In this document: in pieces, positions 23,331-30,144 of the stretch | How positions within the stretch are numbered: the first letter of the stretch is position 1 | Layout: the number at the start of each line of letters is the position of its first letter | Assembly: GCA_964452285.1 (NCBI GenBank) | Contig: CAYVKW010000007.1 | Span: forward strand, 1 to 33,656 | Source: JAUNST01 sp964452285 | Lineage (GTDB): Bacteria; Patescibacteriota; Microgenomatia; UBA1400; PJMF01 | DNA length: 33,656 bases | Direction of reading: 5' to 3' | Notes under the pieces: model-generated | Told to the model about the DNA's origin: nothing | Seen by the model: the letters and a program-made list of their open reading frames with translations, nothing else | The model's database searches: none | Translations under genes and position numbers: made by a program

Positions 23331-26117
23331 TTAAGCGTCAGTTGGCGTTTCAGTATCTGAAGACTCTTCTCCTTTGAGTGTCAAGGCAGCAGTGGCAACT
23401 TGGTCATTGCCGTTGAGACGAATTAAAATGACACCTTGAGTGGAACGGGAAAGAATAGGAATGTCTTTAATAGCAAGCTTGATAGTTTGACCTTCATTGG
23501 TGCTGATGATGACATCTTCGTGACAAGTTTTGACTAAGAAAGCCTTACTAAGATTGCCAGTCTTTTTATTAACTTCGGCGACTTTTAAACCAGAACCAGA
23601 ACGTTTCTGGACTGGATAACCCTCAATTGGCGTCATTTTGCCCATACCACCTTCGGTAATGGTAAAAAGATGACGCTTCTGATTTTTTTCTGCAGCAGCA
23701 ATGATTTCAACATCAACGACGTAATCGCCATTGAGAGTAATGCCTTTAACGCCTTTAGTGTCGCGTGAGCTCGCTTTGACCTCTTTTTCGCTGAAGCGAA
23801 TAGATTTGCCTTTATAAGTGATGAGAATAATTTCGTCATTACCAGTGGTAATTTGTCCCCAAACTAGCTCGTCATCTTTGTTAAGATCAATAGCAATAAT
23901 ACCGTTTTGGCGGATATTGTCGTATTGTTTGACAGCAGTTTTTTTAATTAAACCTTGCTTAGTAATTAAAGCAATAAAGTTTTTACTATTGGTTTCAAAA
24001 TCAAATTTCAAGATGGATTCTACTTTTTCATCTGGTTTAAGGTTAATGAGATTGACTACGGCAGTGCCTTTGGCAGTCTTGCTGCTTTCTGGAATTTCAT
24101 AAGCCTTGATTTTGAAAACGCGGCCAAGGTTGGTAAAGAAGAGCAAATCACTATGAGTGTTGACGGTAAGTAAACACTTGACGACGTCTTCTTCTTTCAT
24201 TTTGACGCCGACAACACCTTTACCGCCGCGGCTTTGGGCGCGGAAAGCGTCTGGAGAAATACGTTTGATATAACCGGTTTTGGTCAAAGTAATGACTGCA
24301 CTTTCGTCGGCAATCAAGTCTTCGTCGCTAAATTCGCCGACTTTACCTTTAACGACTTTAGTGCGACGTTTGTCGCCGTAATTATCAATTAATTCTTGAG
24401 TTTCCGCGATTAAAACGTCAAGCACAGCTTGTGGATCGCCTAGAAGCTTGAGCAAATGATTGATAGTTTCTTGAAGTTGCTTATATTCGGCTTCAATTTT
24501 TTCTCTTTCCAAGCCTTGAAGTTTGGCCAAACGCATATCTAAAATAGCTTGAGCTTGAATTTCTGAAAGGCCGAAACGAGCCATTAACCGTTCTTTAGCA
24601 TCGTCGTAACTAGAACGAATAAGCTTGATTATTTCGTCTAAATTGTTGAGAGCAATAATCAAACCTTCTAAAATATGAGCGCGATCTCTGGCTTTAATTA
24701 ATTCGAATTGAGCGCGACGAATGATGACTTGTTGACGATGAGTAACATATTCGCGCAGAATTTGTTTGATATTCATGAGTTGCGGCACGCCGTCACTGTT
24801 CAAAGCGACCATATTGACAGGAAAACTAGACTGAAATTCGGTTAGTTTGAAAAGTTTATTCAAAACCACTTTTGGCTGAGCGTCTTTTTTCAAATCAATA
24901 GTGATTTGCATACCTTTACGGTCGGAATGGTCGTTGGCATCGCGGATACCGATGATTTTTTTAGCTTTGACTAATTCACCAATTTTTTCAAGGAGTTTGG
25001 CTTTGTTGACTTGGTAAGGGATTTCGGTGGCAATAATTTGCCAACCGCCTTTTTTAGTTTCGATAATTTCGGTTTTGGCGCGGACGATAATGCGGCCGCG
25101 CCCAGTGAGATAAGCTTCGTTGATGGCTTTTTTATCAAAAATAATAGCACCACCAGGGAAATCTGGACCTTGAATATGATCCATAATTTCTTCAAAAGAA
25201 ATGTCGCTCAAAAATTTTCCCGCCAATTCTTTGCTGGGACGGCTGATAGCGGCATCAATAAGTGTTTGATTCGCTTTGAGACTGTCTTTGTCTGTAGGTT
25301 GGACAATAGTGCTAATATCCAAGGCGTTGGCGTCTTCAACGTGCCCATGGTTGACCATGGCGATAATAGCTTGACAGACTTCGGTAAGATTGTGAGGAGG
25401 GATTTTGGTGGCCATACCGACAGCAATACCTTCAGAGCCCATGAGTAACAGATTAGGAATTTTTCCTGGTAAAACGGATGGTTCTTTGAGCGAGCCATCA
25501 AAGTTATCAATCATCGGTACGGTGTCTTTATCAATGTCGGCCAAAATTTCGTCAGAAATTTTGGCTAATTTGGCTTCAGTGTAACGCATAGCGGCTGGAC
25601 TATCGCCATCAACGCTACCAAAGTTACCTTGTCCATCCACTAAAGGATAACGCATGCTAAAATCTTGAGCTAGACGCGCGAGAGCCATGTAAACAGATGA
25701 GTCACCGTGTGGGTGATACTTACCTAAAACATCACCAACGATACGAGCGCATTTTTTATACACACTGGTGTAGTGAATACCAGTACGGTGCATAGAATAT
25801 AAAATGCGCCGATGAACTGGTTTCATGCCGTCTCGCGCGTCTGGCAAAGCTCGAGCCACAATCACACTCATAGCGTAATCTAGGTATGAGTGCTCCATTT
25901 CAGTAATAATATTTTGATGTTTGAGCTTGCCAAAAGGAGAATCTTCAATGTGTCCGTCTTGATTGTCAGTAGTGAGATCGACGTAACTAATGTCAGCGCT
26001 GGCAACGTCATCACCATTGATTTGGTCGTGAGTAATAGTAGTTTCTTGGTTGATAGTGGTTTCGACACTTTCGTCGATACTATCGTCATTAAGATTTTCA
26101 ATTTTTGTCTCTGGCAT
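23331..26117 (-). CDS. gyrA: DNA gyrase subunit A
   Basis: 928 aa. The breakage-reunion domain starts near residue 70, and the catalytic Tyr179 lies in AAMRYTEAKLAKI. The C-terminal DNA-wrapping pinwheel begins near residue 590 with the GyrA box QSRGGKG, supporting gyrase over topoisomerase IV. Gyrase introduces negative supercoils with GyrB. Two oddities: residues 1-57 are an acidic Asp/Glu/Thr extension absent in E. coli; and in HPHGDSSVYMALARLAQ (136-152) Met144 replaces the usual Asp/Glu (E. coli Asp87) of the quinolone-binding region, while Ser140 (E. coli Ser83) is kept. It starts 29 nt after ppa, with AAAAGGGG 4 nt before ATG. Confidence 0.96.
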   Translation of the reverse strand: MPETKIENLNDDSIDESVETTINQETTITHDQINGDDVASADISYVDLTTDNQDGHIEDSPFGKLKHQNIITEMEHSYLDYAMSVIVARALPDARDGMKPVHRRILYSMHRTGIHYTSVYKKCARIVGDVLGKYHPHGDSSVYMALARLAQDFSMRYPLVDGQGNFGSVDGDSPAAMRYTEAKLAKISDEILADIDKDTVPMIDNFDGSLKEPSVLPGKIPNLLLMGSEGIAVGMATKIPPHNLTEVCQAIIAMVNHGHVEDANALDISTIVQPTDKDSLKANQTLIDAAISRPSKELAGKFLSDISFEEIMDHIQGPDFPGGAIIFDKKAINEAYLTGRGRIIVRAKTEIIETKKGGWQIIATEIPYQVNKAKLLEKIGELVKAKKIIGIRDANDHSDRKGMQITIDLKKDAQPKVVLNKLFKLTEFQSSFPVNMVALNSDGVPQLMNIKQILREYVTHRQQVIIRRAQFELIKARDRAHILEGLIIALNNLDEIIKLIRSSYDDAKERLMARFGLSEIQAQAILDMRLAKLQGLEREKIEAEYKQLQETINHLLKLLGDPQAVLDVLIAETQELIDNYGDKRRTKVVKGKVGEFSDEDLIADESAVITLTKTGYIKRISPDAFRAQSRGGKGVVGVKMKEEDVVKCLLTVNTHSDLLFFTNLGRVFKIKAYEIPESSKTAKGTAVVNLINLKPDEKVESILKFDFETNSKNFIALITKQGLIKKTAVKQYDNIRQNGIIAIDLNKDDELVWGQITTGNDEIILITYKGKSIRFSEKEVKASSRDTKGVKGITLNGDYVVDVEIIAAAEKNQKRHLFTITEGGMGKMTPIEGYPVQKRSGSGLKVAEVNKKTGNLSKAFLVKTCHEDVIISTNEGQTIKLAIKDIPILSRSTQGVILIRLNGNDQVATAALTLKGEESSDTETPTDA

Positions 26118-26146
26118 AACCCCTTTTCAGCTCAATTCAATTTCAA

Positions 26147-26641
26147 TTAAGAATGAAATTTTTCTTGAGCTTTTTTAATAATTTTTTCGGCTTCGTCAAT
26201 ACCTTTCCATTCTTTGAGTTTGACGAATTTCTCTGGTTCTAAGTCTTTGTAATGTTCAAAAAAGTGACGAATAGTCGCTTTACGAGCTTCAGGAATATCC
26301 GCTAAGCTGCTCCAAGCGCCACAAATGGGATCAATTTTGGTGGTGGCAGGAACGCAAATAATTTTGTTGTCGACACCGTTTTCATCGGCCATTTCCAAAA
26401 CACCAATAACTTTACATTTAACAATAACTCCTGGGATAATTGGTTGACTAATAAAAAGTAAAGCATCGAGAGCATCGCCGTCTTCGCCAAGGGTGTTTTC
26501 AATTAAACCGTAATTGACGGGATAGCCCATAGCAGTAGGCATGAGTCTATCAACGCAAATTTCTTTAGTTTCTTCATCGAGCTCGTATTTAACCAGAGAA
26601 CCTTCTGGGATTTCGATGAGGACTTTGAGTGTATCGGTCAT
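26147..26641 (-). CDS. ppa: Family I inorganic pyrophosphatase
   Basis: 164 aa, typical for the soluble bacterial enzyme (about 175). It hydrolyses PPi to two phosphates with Mg2+, pulling nucleic-acid and tRNA-charging reactions forward. Visible motifs are EIPEGSLVKYELD near the N-terminus, YPVNYGLI (about 39-46), and the metal-binding GEDGDALDALL (53-63), in which three Asp residues bind metal. The KIDP, HFFEHYKDLE and KLKEWKG segments follow. It sits between gyrB (34 nt upstream) and gyrA (29 nt downstream) on the same strand, with an AAAGG Shine-Dalgarno. A gyrB-ppa-gyrA operon is likely. Confidence 0.95.
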   Translation of the reverse strand: MTDTLKVLIEIPEGSLVKYELDEETKEICVDRLMPTAMGYPVNYGLIENTLGEDGDALDALLFISQPIIPGVIVKCKVIGVLEMADENGVDNKIICVPATTKIDPICGAWSSLADIPEARKATIRHFFEHYKDLEPEKFVKLKEWKGIDEAEKIIKKAQEKFHS

Positions 26642-26675
26642 ATTTCTTTACCTTTCTTTTTCTAATTAGAATTAA

Positions 26676-28694
26676 TTAAATATCTAAAGTGGCTAATTTG
26701 GCATGAGTTTGAATGAATTTTTTGCGCGGAGCGACCTCATCACCCATTAAAGTGGTGAAAGTTTTATCCATTGACTCAACGTCGCTTAAAGTAATTTTTT
26801 TGAGCATGCGATGTTCTGGATTCATAGTAGTTTCCCAAAGTTGCTCAGCGTTCATTTCGCCCAAACCTTTATAACGTTGGATATTGATATTGGCTTTGGG
26901 ATTTTTTCCCTTGATTTCTTTGATGGCATCATCGCGTTCACTTTCAGTATAGACGTATTTTTCGCGTTTACCGTCGGTAACTTTGAAAAGTGGCGGCATA
27001 GCCACATATAAGTAGCCACCTTTAATTACCTCTGGTAAATGACGATAGAAAAAAGTCAAAGCCAAAGTAGTAATATGTTCACCGTCAACGTCAGCATCAG
27101 TCATAACGATAATACGATGATAACGGAGCTTAGCGGGATTAAAAGTCTCGCCGATACCCGCGCCCAAAGCAATAATTAAGTTTTTGAGTTCTTCGGTGTC
27201 AATAATCCGATTGAGACGGGCGCGTTCGGTATTGAGAATTTTGCCGCGGAGCGGGAAAATAGCCTGAAATCGGCGGTCTCTCCCCTGTTTGGCGCTACCA
27301 CCAGCGGAATCACCCTCGACCATGTAAATTTCACATTCTTCTGGTTTACGAGACTGACAGTCAGCAAGCTTGCCAGGAAGACCGCCACCTTCAAGAACAC
27401 CTTTGCGAATAACAGCGTCTTTGGCAGCGCGCGCGGCCAGACGGGCGCGCGCGGCGAGCATAATTTTGTCAATAATAGCTCTGCCAACTTTGGGGTTTTC
27501 TTCAAGAAATTCAGTGAAAGCATCCTTAAAAGTTTGATAAACAGCGCTTTGAGCTTCACTGTTGTTAAGTTTGGCTTTGGTTTGTGATTCGAATTGAAGA
27601 TCGTTGGCTGGCATTTTGACAAAAACAACAGCGGTCAAACCTTCGCGCAAATCGTCACTGGTAAAAGACTCTTTTTCTCGAAGGAGTTTATTTTTATCAG
27701 CGTAATCCTTGAGGACTTTATTAAGTGCGGTTCGGAAACCATTGACGTGTGTGCCTCCATCTGGAGTATGAATAACGTTCACATAGGATTCCAAACGTTC
27801 ATTGTAACTGTCATTGTATTGTAAAGAAACTTCGACACCAATAGTTTTGTGCAAAGTTTCGTCATGCCAATTACGATTGAGATAAAAAACGTCGTGCAAA
27901 GCATTTTTACTTCGATTAAGGTGCTCAACTAATGAACGAATACCGTTTTCGAAGTAATAGTGGCGGTTAATTTTGGCGACGCTATCATTGAAATCGAAGT
28001 AAATTTTGGCCATGAGATAGGCGCGATCTTTGACGATAGTCACCAGTTGCTTAGTGGAGAAACTTGTGGTTTCAAAAATGGTTTTGTCTGGAATAAAACT
28101 GACTAAAGTGCCGGTTTCGCCACCAATCAAGGCGGGAGCGGCTTGGGGAAACATCGCTTCTAGTTCAGCTTGAGAAATAACTTTGACGTGAGCCAAAATT
28201 TTTCCTTGAGATAAGCCTAAATAATGATATTTATTGTCTCTTTTGACGACGACTCGCATTAAAGATGAGAGAGCATTGACAGCTGAGCTACCAATACCAT
28301 GAAGTCCGCCAGAAGCTTGATAAGCGGTTTCCTCAAATTTACCACCAGCATGAAGTTTGGTGAGAACTACTTCCAAAGCAGAAACACCACTACTGTGCAT
28401 ATCGACAGGAATACCGCGGCCATTGTCAACGACAATAATTTCTTCATCGCCGAAAGATTCTGGCTGCTCGATGAGCTTGGCTAAGCTCGGATCGGCTTGT
28501 TGATGGAAAAGACGGATTTTTTTGCCAAAACCGGAGATTGCTTCATCGACGGCATTATCAAGAATTTCTTTGGCCAGATGATGAAGGCCGTGACTGTCGG
28601 TGGAACCGATATACATACCGGGACGCTTGCGAACTGGCTCTAAACCTTCTAAAACTTTAATTTGACTGGCGGAATATTGACTTTCAACTGTCAT
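26676..28694 (-). CDS. gyrB: DNA gyrase subunit B
   Basis: 672 aa from the ATG at 28694; an in-frame ATG at 28700 is 6 nt upstream. The later start is preferred because TTGCAA, a 16-nt spacer and TAAACT place the transcript start just before it, and MTVESQYSASQIKVLEG matches normal GyrB beginnings. The GHKL ATPase region includes DNAVDEAI, VDNGRGIPVD and GGLHGIGSSAVNALS. The TOPRIM domain has EGDSAGGSAKQGRDR and DADVDGEHITT, where Glu replaces the common Ala/Ser. The C-terminal QRYKGLGEMN motif is intact. There is no large insertion, as in other 640-670-aa gyrases. GyrB hydrolyses ATP and binds the transported DNA segment with GyrA, whose gene is two genes downstream. Confidence 0.95.
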   Translation of the reverse strand: MTVESQYSASQIKVLEGLEPVRKRPGMYIGSTDSHGLHHLAKEILDNAVDEAISGFGKKIRLFHQQADPSLAKLIEQPESFGDEEIIVVDNGRGIPVDMHSSGVSALEVVLTKLHAGGKFEETAYQASGGLHGIGSSAVNALSSLMRVVVKRDNKYHYLGLSQGKILAHVKVISQAELEAMFPQAAPALIGGETGTLVSFIPDKTIFETTSFSTKQLVTIVKDRAYLMAKIYFDFNDSVAKINRHYYFENGIRSLVEHLNRSKNALHDVFYLNRNWHDETLHKTIGVEVSLQYNDSYNERLESYVNVIHTPDGGTHVNGFRTALNKVLKDYADKNKLLREKESFTSDDLREGLTAVVFVKMPANDLQFESQTKAKLNNSEAQSAVYQTFKDAFTEFLEENPKVGRAIIDKIMLAARARLAARAAKDAVIRKGVLEGGGLPGKLADCQSRKPEECEIYMVEGDSAGGSAKQGRDRRFQAIFPLRGKILNTERARLNRIIDTEELKNLIIALGAGIGETFNPAKLRYHRIIVMTDADVDGEHITTLALTFFYRHLPEVIKGGYLYVAMPPLFKVTDGKREKYVYTESERDDAIKEIKGKNPKANINIQRYKGLGEMNAEQLWETTMNPEHRMLKKITLSDVESMDKTFTTLMGDEVAPRKKFIQTHAKLATLDI

Positions 28695-28703
28695 AGACAT
28701 TAG

Positions 28704-28731
28704 AGTTTAACACAAAAAATGAAATTTGCAA
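28704..28731 (-). promoter_or_regulatory. Promoter of the gyrB-ppa-gyrA operon
   Basis: On the minus strand TTGCAA, a 16-nt spacer and TAAACT are followed after 9 nt by the ATG at 28694. The leader is short and no Shine-Dalgarno is present. Confidence 0.45.
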
Positions 28732-28810
28732 GTGGGGGTTTTATCATTCGCAGCCTAAAACGGGCGAATTTAGCCTATTTAGACGCGTCAAAAAACAAAA
28801 AAGTAGAAAT

Positions 28811-28843
28811 CCTCGCGTTTTGTCAAAATGACAAAACGCGAGG
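28811..28843. terminator. Perfect 15-bp hairpin after cdsA
   Basis: CCTCGCGTTTTGTCA and TGACAAAACGCGAGG pair completely around a 3-nt AAA loop. On the minus strand it lies 43 nt after the cdsA stop and is followed by ATTTCTACTTTTTT, a broken T tract. It probably ends the rnpA-cdsA transcript. The plus strand has A7 after the stem. Confidence 0.75.
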
Positions 28844-28885
28844 AAAAAAAGATAAACAGGCTTACGAGCTCTCAATACCAGCATT

Positions 28886-29689
28886 TCAACGATGTTTGAG
28901 AGCAAAGTAGCGAATATGACCAAAAATTAACAAGGGAAAGAGAATAAGGGTGGTAGAGAGAGAAGGAAAAATTTGAGTTAGCGCCAACCAACCAAGAGAA
29001 AAGTAACTGACAAAGGTCCAAGAGTCGATACGATCACCAACACCGCCGTGAGCACCAAAAAAGAAAATTTGTTTACCACGATAGATAAAGTAAAAATCTT
29101 TGATACCAAAACTTCTTTTCAGGCTGGAAAAGTAAAGATCGCCTAACTGAGCGAGCCAAGCGCAAATTAAACCCCAGACGTAAGCCAAGGGATTTAATAA
29201 AGGTTGACTTTGGAAAAAGATTACGGTGGCATTGTTGGCGATAATAGAGGGTTGCCAGACTGATTGAGCAATGAAAAGTAATAAGGGAAAACCAAGAGTG
29301 CCGCCTAAAAGTCCTGCCCAAGCTCCTGCCCAAGTTTTTTTTGGCGAAATCTCGGAAGCAAAGGGCAAACTAGAATGACCCAGACTTTTAGTCCAAAAAC
29401 TACCCCAGAGATTGGCACAAACATCGACAAACATCACTTGTAAAATGACCACTAGACAACACCAGGGAGTGAGAAAAACGGCTAGCAAATCCAAACAGAA
29501 AAGCGCAAGTAAAGGTAGCAGTGCTTTTTCGCCTTTGTTTTGTTGGCGAAATTCCAATAAAACCAAAAGCCCTAAAACCAGAGTGTAAAGCAAGAAGAGA
29601 TGTAGGTGAAGACAAGCAACAACAGTGACAACGAGAATGAGCGGAGCACCGAGAGTTTTACGAGCGAGCCGATTGAGTGAATGTGACAT
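28886..29689 (-). CDS. cdsA: Phosphatidate cytidylyltransferase (CDP-diglyceride synthase)
   Basis: 267 aa, about seven membrane helices. CdsA makes CDP-diacylglycerol from phosphatidate and CTP in the membrane, the branch point for phospholipid synthesis. The C-terminal signature is recognisable: GDLYFSSLKR (183-192), KD (197-198), HGGVGDRIDS (214-223). The stretch between KD and HGG is 15 residues instead of the usual about 7; the added piece is aromatic (FYFIYRGKQIFFFGA). The N-terminal half is generic hydrophobic sequence. The start is fixed by AAGGAGG about 9 nt before ATG. It lies 154 nt downstream of rnpA and may be co-transcribed. Confidence 0.85.
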   Translation of the reverse strand: MSHSLNRLARKTLGAPLILVVTVVACLHLHLFLLYTLVLGLLVLLEFRQQNKGEKALLPLLALFCLDLLAVFLTPWCCLVVILQVMFVDVCANLWGSFWTKSLGHSSLPFASEISPKKTWAGAWAGLLGGTLGFPLLLFIAQSVWQPSIIANNATVIFFQSQPLLNPLAYVWGLICAWLAQLGDLYFSSLKRSFGIKDFYFIYRGKQIFFFGAHGGVGDRIDSWTFVSYFSLGWLALTQIFPSLSTTLILFPLLIFGHIRYFALKHR

Positions 29690-29843
29690 CTTATTGTCCT
29701 CCTTTTTTAAGATGATCGGTCGAGAAATAAAACACCAATGTCTGCGTGAATGGTAAACCTGTTTGTAATTGGTAAAGAGCCGAATAAAAACAGCAAAAGT
29801 TTTTATCCAAGACTACTTATGAGCTTGATTGTAACAGTAAAAG

Positions 29844-30107
29844 TTATTTTTTGAGAATGAAAACAAATTGACCAGTGGGGAAAAGATGATAATTTTGGCG
29901 GATAAAGGCGGCGGCGGCGCGCTTGGCCCGATGACGCTCAACGGAAAGCGGGAAAGTTTTTTTGGGAGCAACGAAAGCGATTTGCGCTTGAGGCAGCTGT
30001 GAATCAAGTTGATAGTAAAGGAGGCCAAGCGCGGTGGGTTTTTTGCGCGCCTGACGAAAAAAGGATGATGGAATTTGACCTAAAAGGCGTTGATTCTTAC
30101 TTAACAT
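29844..30107 (-). CDS. rnpA: Ribonuclease P protein component
   Basis: 87 aa from the ATG at 30107; the longer frame to 30152 runs through the promoter and is rejected. RnpA binds the catalytic RNA of RNase P, which trims the 5' ends of tRNA precursors. The family pattern is present: an N-terminal segment LSKNQRL, a FVAPKK strand, and the RNR-type helix with ERHRAKRAAAAFIRQN (His replaces the Asn of RNRAKR), then a closing FVFILKK strand. It is slightly shorter than the common 110-120 aa. The usual neighbour rpmH is not upstream; instead the divergent pheT shares the promoter region. Confidence 0.88.
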   Translation of the reverse strand: MLSKNQRLLGQIPSSFFRQARKKPTALGLLYYQLDSQLPQAQIAFVAPKKTFPLSVERHRAKRAAAAFIRQNYHLFPTGQFVFILKK

Positions 30108-30114
30108 CTCAAGG

Positions 30115-30140
30115 CTTATTATAACATGTGCTATAATAAG
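30115..30140. promoter_or_regulatory. Palindromic bidirectional promoter, rnpA / pheT
   Basis: CTTATTATA (30115-30123) and TATAATAAG (30132-30140) are perfect inverted arms around 8 nt. Plus strand: TGCTATAAT, 7 nt to the pheT ATG at 30145. Minus strand: TGTTATAAT, 10 nt to the rnpA ATG at 30107. The two extended -10 elements overlap in the centre, so only one polymerase could open the region at a time. Confidence 0.65.
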
Positions 30141-30144
30141 CTTC

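Noticed and set aside
23331..28694. Intein or large insertion in gyrA or gyrB
   Set aside because: Both proteins read continuously through the catalytic motifs; their lengths are explained by the N-terminal extension and normal domains.
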